Origin: Burkholderia sp. SRS-46
Lineage (GTDB): Bacteria > Pseudomonadota > Gammaproteobacteria > Burkholderiales > Burkholderiaceae
Assembly: GCF_004343775.1 (NCBI RefSeq)
Contig: NZ_PTXL01000002.1
Span: 124,001-188,000, forward strand
Length of the DNA: 64,000 nt
Direction of reading: 5' to 3'
In this document: piece after piece, positions 1 through 8,503 of the stretch
Numbering within the stretch: position 1 is the stretch's first letter
Layout of the letters: each line of letters opens with the position of its first letter
Program-made: the position numbers and the translations under genes
The notes under the pieces: generated by a model
Seen by the model: only the letters and a program-made list of their open reading frames with translations
Database searches by the model: none
What the model was told of the DNA's origin: nothing

Positions 1-540
1 CGCGCGTTGTTCACCGTGGTGCAGGCCGACCGGCTGCGCCTGTACGTGCAGGTGCCGCAGGCCTACGCGCAACAGGTGAAGACCGGCCAGCACGTGAGCG
101 TCGCGCAGGCCGAGCTGGTGGGGCAGACGTTCGACGGCACGATCACGCGCACGTCGGAGTCGATCGACGTCGCGACCCGTTCGCTGCAGATCGAGATCAC
201 GCTGCCGAACCCCGACGGCCGCCTGCTGCCCGGCGCGTACGTGCAGGCGACGCTGCCGATGACGCCGGCCGGCCGCCTGTCGATCCCCGCCAACACGCTG
301 CTGTTCCGCGCAGAAGGGCCGACGGTCGCGACCGTCGACGCGCACGGCCAGATCCGGCTGAAGCCGGTGACGGTGCTGCGCACCGTCGGGCAGACGCTCG
401 AGATCGACGGCGGCATCACGCCCGACGATCGCCTGGTCGTGAACCCGAGCGATGCGCTCGCGAACGGCGACCAGGTCGTCGTCGCGAAGCCGCAGCCGCA
501 ACCCGCATCCGGCGCCGCCGTGCCAGGAACGAAGTCGTGA
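1..540 (+). CDS. RND efflux periplasmic adaptor (membrane fusion protein), C-terminal part
   Basis: The reading frame is open from the first base, so this is the last 179 residues of a gene that begins outside the window. It has the beta-barrel and membrane-proximal domains of RND adaptors (VSVAQAELVGQTFDGTITR, then LPGAYVQATLP and IPANTLLFR), ending in a Pro/Gln/Ala-rich tail. Adaptors of this family link an inner-membrane RND pump to an outer-membrane channel in the periplasm. The next gene is such a channel and starts within this stop codon. The pump gene, if in this operon, must lie upstream of the window. Substrate unknown. Confidence 0.88.
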   Translation, partial: RALFTVVQADRLRLYVQVPQAYAQQVKTGQHVSVAQAELVGQTFDGTITRTSESIDVATRSLQIEITLPNPDGRLLPGAYVQATLPMTPAGRLSIPANTLLFRAEGPTVATVDAHGQIRLKPVTVLRTVGQTLEIDGGITPDDRLVVNPSDALANGDQVVVAKPQPQPASGAAVPGTKS

Positions 541-2033
541 CGCGCACCCGTCTCCCGCAGCGGCCGGTCGTGCTGGCCGCCGCACTTGCCACCCTCGCCG
601 CCCTCGCCGGCTGCGCGGTCGGCCCCGACTACCGGCGGCCCGAGGTCGACACGCCCGCCGCGTGGCGGCTCGACCCGGCCGACGCGTACTGGCATCCGGC
701 CGCGCCCGCGCATGCGCCGCTCGATCCGGCGTGGTGGCGCGCGTTCGGCGATCCGCAGCTCGACGCGCTCGAAGCCGACGCGCTGCGCAACAACCAGAGC
801 CTGAAAGTCGTCGCCGCGCGCTACGACCAGGCGAAGGCGACGCTCGCGTCGGTCGCGTCCGCGCAGTATCCGGCCGTGAACCTGAACGCGAGCAGCCAGC
901 GCTTCAAGATCTCCGCCGACCGGCCGCAGAGCAACTACGCGACGCAGAGCCAGTCCACCGTGCAGAACGACGTCCAGGTGGGCGCGAGCGTCAGCTACGA
1001 ACTCGACCTGTTCGGCCGGGTCCGGCGCAGCGTCGAATCCGCGCAGGCGGGCACCGGGCAGGCGCGCGACGATTTCGCGAACGCACGCCTCGTGCTCACC
1101 GCCGAGCTCGCGTCGAGCTACTTCGCGCTGCGCGAACTCGATGCCGAGATCGACGTCGTCAAACGCTCGATCGACCTGCAGCAAAAAGCGCTCGACTACG
1201 TCTCCGCGCGCCACGAGCTCGGCGCGGTGTCGGGCCTCGACCTGCTGCAGCAGCGCGCGCAGCTCGACGCGACGCGCACCCAGGCGCAGTTGCTGCTCCA
1301 GCAGCGCGCGCAGGTCGAGACGGCGATCGCGACGCTGGTCGGCACGCCCGCGCCGGCCTTCTCGCTGCCGCCGCGCGTGGTGCCGATCAACGCGCCCGCG
1401 CTGCCGACCGGCGTGCCGAGCGACGTGCTGCAGCGCCGCCCCGACGTCGCGTCGGCCGAGCGCGCGATGGCCGCCGCGAACGCGCAGATCGGCGTCGCGC
1501 GCGCCGCCTATTTCCCGCGCCTCACGCTGACGCCCGGCATCGGCTGGGATGCGACCCGCTTCGCCGGGCTGTTCACGGTGCCGTCGCTGCTGTGGTCGGT
1601 CGGCGCGTCGCTCAGCCAGCCGCTGTTCGAGGGCGGCCGGCTGAAGGCCGGCGTCGATTTCGCGCAGGCCGGCTACGTCGCCGCGCAGGCGAATTACCGG
1701 CAGGCCGTGCTCACCGCCTTCCAGGAGGTGCAGAATGCGGTCACCGGGCTGTCGGTGCTCGACGAAGCGGCGCGACAGGCGGCGGCCGCGGTCGACGACG
1801 CGCGCAAGCTGGTGTCGCTCGCGCAGGATCGCTACGCGGGCGGGCTGACGCCGTTCATCGACGTGCTGACCGCCGAGCAGCAGCTGCTGACGAGCGAGCG
1901 GCAGGCGGTGCAGATCCAGGGCCAGCGCGCGGCGCTCGTGGTGTTCCTCGCGAAGGCGCTCGGCGGCGGCTGGGACGGCGGCGCGGCGGAGCGCCCCGCC
2001 GCACCCGCGGTCGCGGCAGCGGCGGCCCCCTAA
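537..2033 (+). CDS. RND efflux outer membrane lipoprotein, NodT/OprM family
   Basis: This 498-residue protein starts at a GTG whose last two bases belong to the upstream TGA (GTGA overlap), so the two genes are translationally coupled. The N-terminus is a lipoprotein signal with lipobox LAGC followed by AVGPDYRRP, the classic start of NodT-type efflux channels. Two OEP repeats follow, with characteristic segments such as VSYELDLFGRVRRS and QRRPDVASAERAM. Length is typical (about 480-500). It should form the trimeric TolC-like exit duct for the pump served by the upstream adaptor. The C-terminus is Ala/Pro-rich. Confidence 0.93.
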   Translation: MTRTRLPQRPVVLAAALATLAALAGCAVGPDYRRPEVDTPAAWRLDPADAYWHPAAPAHAPLDPAWWRAFGDPQLDALEADALRNNQSLKVVAARYDQAKATLASVASAQYPAVNLNASSQRFKISADRPQSNYATQSQSTVQNDVQVGASVSYELDLFGRVRRSVESAQAGTGQARDDFANARLVLTAELASSYFALRELDAEIDVVKRSIDLQQKALDYVSARHELGAVSGLDLLQQRAQLDATRTQAQLLLQQRAQVETAIATLVGTPAPAFSLPPRVVPINAPALPTGVPSDVLQRRPDVASAERAMAAANAQIGVARAAYFPRLTLTPGIGWDATRFAGLFTVPSLLWSVGASLSQPLFEGGRLKAGVDFAQAGYVAAQANYRQAVLTAFQEVQNAVTGLSVLDEAARQAAAAVDDARKLVSLAQDRYAGGLTPFIDVLTAEQQLLTSERQAVQIQGQRAALVVFLAKALGGGWDGGAAERPAAPAVAAAAAP

Positions 2034-2052
2034 CCCGACAACGGATCCCGAG

Positions 2053-2748
2053 ATGAAAGTCCTGATCGTCGAAGACGAACTGAAAGTCGTCGAATACCTG
2101 AAGAGCGGCCTGACCGAGGAAGGCTGGGTGGTCGATACCGCGCTCGACGGCGAGGACGGCGCGTGGAAAGCCGTCGAATTCGACTACGACGTGGTGGTGC
2201 TGGACGTGATGCTGCCGAAGCTCGACGGCTTCGGCGTGCTGCGCGCGTTGCGCGCGCAGAAGCAGACGCCGGTGATCATGCTGACCGCGCGCGACCGCGT
2301 GGACGACCGCGTGCGCGGGCTGCGCGGCGGCGCCGACGACTACCTGACCAAGCCGTTCTCGTTCCTCGAGCTGATCGAGCGGCTGCGCGCGCTGACGCGC
2401 CGCGCGCGGGTGCAGGAATCGACGCTGATCTCGATCGGCGACCTGCGGGTCGACCTGATCGGCCGCCGCGCGACGCGCGACGGCACCCGCCTCGACCTGA
2501 CCGCGCAGGAATTCCAGCTGCTCGGCGTGCTCGCGCGGCGCAGCGGCGAGGTGTTGTCGAAGACGACGATCGCCGAGCTCGTGTGGGACGTGAACTTCGA
2601 CAGCAACGCGAACGTCGTCGAGACGGCGATCAAGCGGCTGCGCGCGAAGCTCGACGGCCCGTTCGCCGACAAGCTGCTGCATACGATCCGCGGCATGGGC
2701 TACGTGCTCGAGGTGCGCGAGGACACCGACACCGAGAGGCGCGCATGA
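2053..2748 (+). CDS. OmpR-family response regulator, heavy-metal (CusR/CopR/IrlR) type
   Basis: 231 residues with an N-terminal receiver domain (acidic pocket E8/D9, phospho-acceptor D51 in VVLDVMLP, K at LTKPF) and a C-terminal winged helix typical of OmpR regulators (DLTAQEFQLLGVL, ETAIKRLRAKLD). The opening KVLIVEDELKVVEYLKSGL is closest in style to the metal-responsive CusR/CopR/IrlR group. It starts 19 bases after the efflux channel gene and overlaps the next gene by ATGA, so it is probably the last-but-one cistron of an efflux operon that it may itself control. The inducing signal is not visible. Confidence 0.93.
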   Translation: MKVLIVEDELKVVEYLKSGLTEEGWVVDTALDGEDGAWKAVEFDYDVVVLDVMLPKLDGFGVLRALRAQKQTPVIMLTARDRVDDRVRGLRGGADDYLTKPFSFLELIERLRALTRRARVQESTLISIGDLRVDLIGRRATRDGTRLDLTAQEFQLLGVLARRSGEVLSKTTIAELVWDVNFDSNANVVETAIKRLRAKLDGPFADKLLHTIRGMGYVLEVREDTDTERRA

Positions 2749-4211
2749 AACGCTCGATCACGCTGCGCCTGTCCGCGATGTTCGGTATCGTGTCGTTCCT
2801 CGTATTCACGCTGGTCGGCTGCGGGCTGTTCGTGATGATGGAGCGCCAACTGTTCGCCGAGCTGCGCGCGACGCTCGACACGCGCGCGAAGGTGGTCGAG
2901 ATGATCGTGTCGCATGCGACCACGCCCGCGCGCTGGCACATCACGCAGGACAAGCTTGCCGACCTCGAACCGCCGGACGGCTCGACGCACTACCAGGTCG
3001 ACGGCCCGAATCCGGCGTTCCGCTTCGGGCGGCCGCCGAACGGCACGCCGCACGGCGCGCCGTTCGGTGCGTTCCAGCGCTACCGGCTCAACGACAGCAG
3101 CTACGACGTGATGACGAAGACCGTCACGGTGGCCGGCAGCGGCGAACGCCCCGAGCTGAAGCTGATCGTCGCGTCGTCGTGCGAGCGCACGCAGCGGATG
3201 CTGCGCCGCTACGGCTGGACGCTCGCCGCGCTGATCACGCTCGCGACCGGCATCACGCTGCTGCTGGGCCGCGCAGTCGCGCGCTTCGGGCTCGCGCCGC
3301 TCGACCGGATGTCGCAGGACGCGGCGGCGATCGGCTCCGCGAACCGGCAGCAGCGGCTGCAGACCGACGCGCTGCCGGCCGAGCTGCGCGATCTCGCCGC
3401 GTCGTTCAACGGCGCGCTCGAACGCATCCAGCAGGCCTACGAGCGGCTCGAGGCGTTCAACGCCGACGTCGCGCACGAGCTGCGCACGCCGGTGAGCATC
3501 CTGATCGGCCAGACCCAGGTCGCGCTGACGAGCCGCGACCGCTCGGTCGAGCGGATGCGCCAGACGCTGCAGTCGAACCTCGAGGAGTTCGAACGGCTGC
3601 GCGTGATCGTCAACGACATGCTGTTCCTGTCGCGCAGCGATCGCGGCGAGCGCGCGAGCGACCTGAAGGACGTATCGCTCGCCGACGAAGTGCGGCGCAT
3701 GCTCGATTTCCTCGAGATCCCGCTCGACGAGGCGCAGCTGCGCGCCGAGCTGCGCGGCGACGCGCGCGCGAGCGTCGATCCGTCGCTGTTCCGCCGCGCG
3801 ATGACGAACCTGCTGATCAATGCGATCCAGCACTCGGCGCCCGGCGCGATGCTGCAGGTGACGATCACGCGGCGCGACACGCTCGTCGAGGTGTCGGTCG
3901 CGAACCCCGGCGCACCGATCGACGTCGCGCGGCGCGCGCACGTGTTCGAGCGCTTCTACCGGCTCGAGGAGGCGCGCGCGAACAGCACGGAGAACCACGG
4001 GCTCGGGCTGTCGATCGTCAAGGCGGTCGCGGAAATGCACGGCGGCAGCGTGTTCGTCGCGTGCGCGGGCGGCGTCAACACGTTCGGCTTCTCGGTCGCG
4101 GCGCAGCCGGGCGCGGACGATGCGGCGCGACCGGTCGAGCCGCCGCACGCGGCCGACGCGGCGCAGGTTCCCGCGCCTGCGAGGGCCGGCGCGCCGCGCG
4201 CGCTGCACTGA
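2745..4211 (+). CDS. Sensor histidine kinase, heavy-metal sensor type (CusS/IrlS-like)
   Basis: 488 residues. The ATG overlaps the regulator's TGA. Architecture: first membrane helix (about residues 10-32), a periplasmic domain of about 120 residues, second helix (about 157-177), HAMP region, then a kinase core with the phospho-accepting H244 in DVAHELRTPV, an N-box (NLLINAIQHSAPG) and a G-box (HGLGLSIVKAV). It autophosphorylates and passes phosphate to the partner regulator just upstream. The periplasmic domain contains a Gly/Pro/Phe-rich stretch (FRFGRPPNGTPHG) and little Cys or His, so metal sensing is an inference from family only. The C-terminus is Ala/Pro-rich. Confidence 0.92.
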   Translation: MKRSITLRLSAMFGIVSFLVFTLVGCGLFVMMERQLFAELRATLDTRAKVVEMIVSHATTPARWHITQDKLADLEPPDGSTHYQVDGPNPAFRFGRPPNGTPHGAPFGAFQRYRLNDSSYDVMTKTVTVAGSGERPELKLIVASSCERTQRMLRRYGWTLAALITLATGITLLLGRAVARFGLAPLDRMSQDAAAIGSANRQQRLQTDALPAELRDLAASFNGALERIQQAYERLEAFNADVAHELRTPVSILIGQTQVALTSRDRSVERMRQTLQSNLEEFERLRVIVNDMLFLSRSDRGERASDLKDVSLADEVRRMLDFLEIPLDEAQLRAELRGDARASVDPSLFRRAMTNLLINAIQHSAPGAMLQVTITRRDTLVEVSVANPGAPIDVARRAHVFERFYRLEEARANSTENHGLGLSIVKAVAEMHGGSVFVACAGGVNTFGFSVAAQPGADDAARPVEPPHAADAAQVPAPARAGAPRALH

Positions 4212-4240
4212 CGGCCGCTGACTGCTACCGAGTGCGACCT

Positions 4241-4280
4241 ACTGCCCTCGGCGGCCCGCTCCGCCGAGGGCAGTTTTCTT
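4241..4280 (+). terminator. Rho-independent terminator of the efflux/two-component operon
   Basis: A 14-bp perfect stem (4241-4254 with 4261-4274, core ctgccctcggcgg) has a 6-base loop and is followed by a T-rich run (ttttctt). It lies 30 bases after the sensor kinase stop and is the clearest intrinsic terminator in the window. Confidence 0.93.
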
Positions 4281-4343
4281 CAATACGCGCCCGCCCCGCT
4301 CCTTTAGCCTCGATGCCACTTTCGTTACGCATGGAGGCATCGG

Positions 4344-4931
4344 ATGAGCATTCTGGTTTCAATGGCGGCGTTCGCGCTCGCGTCGTCGATCACGCCCGGC
4401 CCGGTCAACATCGTCGCGCTCAGTGCCGGCGCGCGCTACGGCCTCGGCGCGAGCCTCAGGTACGCGGCCGGCGCGACGCTCGGCTTCGTCGCGCTGTTCC
4501 TGCTGGTCGGCCTCGGGCTGCATGCGGCGCTCGTCCGCTGGCCGGCGCTGACCACCGCGACGCAATGGGCGGGCATCGCGTTCCTGCTGTACATGGCGCT
4601 GCGCCTCGCGCTCGACAACGGCCGACTGTCGCCCGATGAACAGGTCGCCGGCCCGTCGGCGGCGGCCGGCGCCGCGATGCAATGGCTGAATCCGAAGGCC
4701 TGGCTCGCGTGCGTGGCCGCGATGGGCGCCTACGCGGCCGACGGCGAGCGCGCGCTGGTCTGGCAATTCGCCGCGCTGTACCTGGTGATCTGTTTCGCGT
4801 CGATCGCGTGCTGGTCGTACGCGGGCGCGTCGCTGCGGCACCGGCTCGCGAACGCGCGCCGGATGCGCGCGTTCAACCGGTTGATGGCGCTGCTGCTGGC
4901 CGGCAGCGCGCTTTACCTGCTCGATGCGTAA
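4344..4931 (+). CDS. LysE/RhtB-family amino acid exporter
   Basis: 195 residues, almost wholly hydrophobic, with about six membrane helices. The opening ALASSITPGPVNIVALSAGARYG carries the conserved PGP motif of the LysE/RhtB exporter family, and QWLNPKAWLACVAAM matches the family's NPK motif. These proteins export amino acids such as lysine, homoserine or threonine across the inner membrane. GGAGG lies 6 bases before the ATG, which fixes the start. It converges on an AraC-type gene 24 bases away, a frequent partner of LysE genes. The substrate cannot be read from sequence. Confidence 0.9.
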   Translation: MSILVSMAAFALASSITPGPVNIVALSAGARYGLGASLRYAAGATLGFVALFLLVGLGLHAALVRWPALTTATQWAGIAFLLYMALRLALDNGRLSPDEQVAGPSAAAGAAMQWLNPKAWLACVAAMGAYAADGERALVWQFAALYLVICFASIACWSYAGASLRHRLANARRMRAFNRLMALLLAGSALYLLDA

Positions 4932-4955
4932 CGCGTCGCCGCGCGGACGCCCCGT

Positions 4956-5798
4956 TCAGCCCGCCGCGCCGCGATATTGCCCGGGCGTCGCGGCCGCGAT
5001 CCGCCGGAATGCGCGCTGGAAATGCGCCTGGTCGGCGAAGCCCGCATCGAGCGCGACCTCCGCGATCGCCCGCCCGCGACGCAGCTCGGCGCGGCCGTAC
5101 AGCACGCGGCGGTCGATCAGGAACGCGTGCGGGGTCATCCCGTAGCGGGCGTTGAACGCGCGGATCAGGTACGACGGAGACAGGTCGGCCGCCGCGCAGA
5201 TCGCGTCGAGCGTCACCGCCTGGCGGCAGTGCGCGGCGATGTAGTCGGCCGCGCGCGCGAGCTTCGCGTTGTCGGCCGCGCACCGCGCGCGCGGCGCGGC
5301 CGGGTCGAGGGCGTCGTGCAGTTGCGCGAAGAAGTCGACCGCCGCGCTCTCCTTGCCGAGCGGCTCGACGCCGGGCGCGACGAGCGTGCGGTAGAAGCCG
5401 CCGAACTGCGCGAACAGGTCGCGCCGATCCGTCAACGTCTGCGAAAAGCCGTGAAAATCCGTGTTCGGGCTGCGGCCGAGCGTGTGCTGCAGCCGCGCGA
5501 GCCACGCCACGTCGACATACAGCATCCGGTACGCCCACGCCTGCGGCCCGTCCGGGTTGCACGCGTGCACCTGCGCGGGATCGATGATCACGAGCGCGCC
5601 GTGCCCGATCCGCGCCTGCGTCGCGCCGTTCAGGTAGGTGCTGGACCCGCCGACCACCGCGCCGAGCGAGAACGTGTCGTGCGTGTGCTTCGCGTAGCAG
5701 ATCGTGCGCCCGTCATCGACGGTGCGTGCCTCGATGAACGGCAGCGCGGCGTCGCGCCAGAACAGCGACGGCACGGCGGGTTTGACGGAACGGCTCAC
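4956..5798 (-). CDS. AraC-family transcriptional regulator
   Basis: I place the start at the GTG at 5798 (280 residues), because gggag lies 8 bases upstream; an in-frame start at 5861 would add an Arg-rich, unconserved leader. The N-terminal half is an AraC-type cupin ligand-binding domain (YAKHTHDTFSLGAV, GHGALVIIDPAQVHACNP). The C-terminal about 100 residues hold two helix-turn-helix motifs (AVTLDAICAAADLSPSYLIR and EVALDAGFADQAHFQRAF) and end in the usual PGQYR. It probably controls the convergent LysE exporter in response to a small molecule; that link is inferred from position. Confidence 0.9.
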   Translation of the reverse strand: MSRSVKPAVPSLFWRDAALPFIEARTVDDGRTICYAKHTHDTFSLGAVVGGSSTYLNGATQARIGHGALVIIDPAQVHACNPDGPQAWAYRMLYVDVAWLARLQHTLGRSPNTDFHGFSQTLTDRRDLFAQFGGFYRTLVAPGVEPLGKESAAVDFFAQLHDALDPAAPRARCAADNAKLARAADYIAAHCRQAVTLDAICAAADLSPSYLIRAFNARYGMTPHAFLIDRRVLYGRAELRRGRAIAEVALDAGFADQAHFQRAFRRIAAATPGQYRGAAG

Positions 5799-5958
5799 GC
5801 GACGGGCTCCCGGGGAAAGACGGCGAACGCATACCGTACAAGACCGCGCGGCCCGAAGCAACCGCCGCGCTGGCGATTCGCGCGGATTCGCCTAAGCTTG
5901 GAATTCCGGCCGCTGCGCCCGTCCGGCGGCTCCCGTCCAACCACCGCTGCTCACACGT

Positions 5959-6753
5959 ATGCACATCGATCTGAATGGGAAGACCGCGGTCGTGACCGCC
6001 TCCACCGCCGGCATCGGGCTGGCGATCGCCGAAGGGCTCGCGCGCGCCGGCGCGCGCATCGTCGTCAACGGGCGCAGCGACGCGTCGGTGCAATCCGCGC
6101 TCACGCACCTGCGCACCGCCGCGCCGGGCGCGACCGTCGAGGGTATCGCCGCGGACCTGTCGGACGCCGACGGCGCGGCCCGCGTCACGCGCGCCGCGCC
6201 GCAAGCCGACATCCTCGTCAACAACGCGGGCGTCTACGGCCTGAAGCAGTTCTTCGACATCGACGATGCCGAATGGGCGCACTACTTCCAGATGAACGTG
6301 ATGTCCGGCGTGCGGCTCGCGCGGCATTACATGCGCGGCATGCTCGAACGCAACTGGGGGCGCGTCGTGTTCATCTCGTCGGAATCGGGCCTGAACATTC
6401 CGGTCGACATGATTCATTACGGCTTCACGAAAACCGCGCAGCTGTCCATCGCGCGCGGGCTCGCGAAGCTCGCGGCCGGCAGCCGGGTGACCGTCAATTC
6501 GGTGCTGCCGGGGCCGACGCTGTCGGAAGGCGTGCGTACGCTGCTGAAGCAAACCGCCGACGAATCCGGCCGCAGCATCGACGAGGTCGCGGTGGACTTC
6601 GTGCGCACGCATCGCGCGAGCTCGATCATCCAGCGGCCGGCGACGCCGGTGGAGGTGGCGAATCTGGTGGTGTACGTGTGTTCGCCGCAGGCGTCGGCGA
6701 CGACGGGCGCCGCGTTGCGCGTCGACGGCGGCGTGGTCGATACGATCGCCTAG
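5959..6753 (+). CDS. Short-chain dehydrogenase/reductase (SDR)
   Basis: 264 residues with the classical SDR layout: dinucleotide-binding motif near the N-terminus (TASTAGIGLAIAEGLARAG, a variant of TGxxxGxG), NNAG at strand 4, catalytic Ser in VFISSESG and YGFTK as the Tyr-x-x-x-Lys pair. The C-terminal segment TTGAALRVDGGVVDTIA is also typical. It is an NAD(P)H-dependent oxidoreductase of unknown substrate. It stands alone, transcribed away from the AraC gene, with a 160-base intergenic promoter region. Confidence 0.93.
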   Translation: MHIDLNGKTAVVTASTAGIGLAIAEGLARAGARIVVNGRSDASVQSALTHLRTAAPGATVEGIAADLSDADGAARVTRAAPQADILVNNAGVYGLKQFFDIDDAEWAHYFQMNVMSGVRLARHYMRGMLERNWGRVVFISSESGLNIPVDMIHYGFTKTAQLSIARGLAKLAAGSRVTVNSVLPGPTLSEGVRTLLKQTADESGRSIDEVAVDFVRTHRASSIIQRPATPVEVANLVVYVCSPQASATTGAALRVDGGVVDTIA

Positions 6754-6775
6754 CGGCCTGGCGGCGGGAGGCGCG

Positions 6776-7150
6776 CTATCGCTTGCCGACCTTCTGCGTC
6801 TGGAGCAGCCCCTTGCGGTCCGCGTCGATGCAGGTCTCGAAGCCGTAGCGCGTGACGGCGCCCGCCGGGTCGAACACGACGAAGTACGGCCGATGCTGGT
6901 CGCCGTGGTCGAGCTGGTAGTTGTAGCAGACGCCGCTGCCGTTACGGACCATCCATACGCTGCGCGGGTTGCCGCCCGCGCGGACGACATCGGCGCGCGT
7001 CGCGCCGCGTGCGGAGGCCGCTTTCGGCACCGGCAGGCGCGAATACGAAAACGGCATCATCCACTCGAACCACGCGCAACCGCTCATCATCAGGCAGCTT
7101 GCCGCCAGGGACAGCGTCGCTGCGGGCCGGGACATCGGAATCAATCGCAT
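6776..7150 (-). CDS. Small lipoprotein, possibly BamE/SmpA-like fold
   Basis: From the ATG at 7150 this is a 124-residue protein with a lipoprotein signal (LAASCLMMSGC). The mature part has an RADVVRAGGNP segment followed by YFVVFDPAGAVTRYGFETC. This resembles the short alpha-beta domain of SmpA/BamE-like lipoproteins (helix, G-x-P turn, then a 'FD-x-G-x-V-x-R' strand), but I cannot establish membership. No good ribosome-binding site is visible at this start or at the ATGs at 7135 and 7198, so the start is uncertain. It converges on the SDR gene 22 bases away. Confidence 0.6.
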   Translation of the reverse strand: MRLIPMSRPAATLSLAASCLMMSGCAWFEWMMPFSYSRLPVPKAASARGATRADVVRAGGNPRSVWMVRNGSGVCYNYQLDHGDQHRPYFVVFDPAGAVTRYGFETCIDADRKGLLQTQKVGKR

Positions 7151-7325
7151 GCTGGGGTAGATCTGCTGCGCCGGGCCGGCGCGTTGAAAAGCCCTCATGC
7201 TACTCGACCTGCGGGGCCGGATCGAAAAAGTTTGCAAAGCGCCATGAAAGAATCCCCGGCCATTCATGCCCACCACTTGCGCAAAACGTGAAGAACCCTT
7301 TCGCCGGACTGCCGCGCGGCCGCCG

Positions 7326-8396
7326 TCACGCGACCCACTCGGCCCACAACATCGTCAGCACCGTCATCAGCGCGGGGCCGATGAACAGGCCGAGCAGGCC
7401 GAACGTCTCGGCGCCGCCGAGGATGCCGAACAGCACGAGCAGGAACGGCAGCCGCGCGGCGCTGCCGATCAGCACCGGCCGCACGAAGTGCTCGGCGACG
7501 AACACGACGACGAAGCCGGTCACCGCGACCGCCACCGCCCACGCGGTCGCGCCCTGTACGAACAGCCACAGCGCCGCGCCGCAGAACACGATCGGCGCGC
7601 AGAACGGCAGCATCGCGGCGATCGCCGTGACGAGCCCGAGCAGCGCCGCGTGCGGCACGCCCGCGAGCACATAGGCGACGCCGAGCAGCGCGCCCTCGCC
7701 GAGCCCGACGACGACGAGGCCCGTCACCGTGCCGTGCACGGCCGCCGCCATCCGCTCGATCAGCTGCGCGCCGTTGCCGCCGAACGCCCGCTGCACGCCG
7801 TGCAGCAACGCGCCCGACAGCTTGTGGCCCGCGCGCAGGATCACGAACAGCGTAACCAGCATGAAGCTGAATTCGAGCACCGCATGCGCGAGCTTCGAGC
7901 CGAACTGCCGCCCGACCGCGAGGAAGGTTTCGCTGTTGACGCCCTTCATCGCGGCCGACGCATGCAGCGGATGGCCGAGATGCGCCTGCCACCATGCGCT
8001 GGCCTGCGCCGCGCCGAACGGCAGCCGGCCGACGACGTCGGGCACCGGAATGCCGTTGTCCTGGATCGTGCGCAGCCACTCGCGCAAATCGTGCGCCTGC
8101 CCGATCGCCTGGATCAGCGCGATCGCGACCGGCAGCACGACGAGCAGCGACACCGCCGCCGTCATCACGGTCGCGACGACGGTCGGCCGCTCGCGGAACA
8201 GCCGGTGCGACTCGAAGCGCTTCAGCAGCGGCCACAGCGCGATCGCGATCACGCAGGCCCACGCGATCGCCGGAATGAACGCGCGGATCACCCACAGCGC
8301 GAGCACCAGCAGCCCCGCGTACAGCAGCGCGCGAGCGACCTGTTGCGCGCTCGGACGCGCGACGGAATCGGATGACGGCGGAATGTTGTCGCCCAT
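7326..8396 (-). CDS. AI-2E family transporter (UPF0118/PerM type)
   Basis: 356 residues of polytopic membrane protein with about eight helices. It has the paired N-terminal helices, the long amphipathic linker (about residues 65-200) and the conserved C-terminal GLFIGPALMTVLTMLW of this family. Named members are implicated in autoinducer-2 export or Na+/H+ antiport, but most are uncharacterised. A purine-rich agagggg precedes the ATG. Monocistronic by spacing. Confidence 0.88.
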   Translation of the reverse strand: MGDNIPPSSDSVARPSAQQVARALLYAGLLVLALWVIRAFIPAIAWACVIAIALWPLLKRFESHRLFRERPTVVATVMTAAVSLLVVLPVAIALIQAIGQAHDLREWLRTIQDNGIPVPDVVGRLPFGAAQASAWWQAHLGHPLHASAAMKGVNSETFLAVGRQFGSKLAHAVLEFSFMLVTLFVILRAGHKLSGALLHGVQRAFGGNGAQLIERMAAAVHGTVTGLVVVGLGEGALLGVAYVLAGVPHAALLGLVTAIAAMLPFCAPIVFCGAALWLFVQGATAWAVAVAVTGFVVVFVAEHFVRPVLIGSAARLPFLLVLFGILGGAETFGLLGLFIGPALMTVLTMLWAEWVA

Positions 8397-8503
8397 GGCC
8401 CCTCTGCCCGGTCGTTGAAAAGAAAATGGCGGCTCGGCAGGCCGAGGCCTGCGCGAACCGCCATTCTATCGGGGCCGGGACGCGATCCGGCGCGCCGCCG
8501 GCG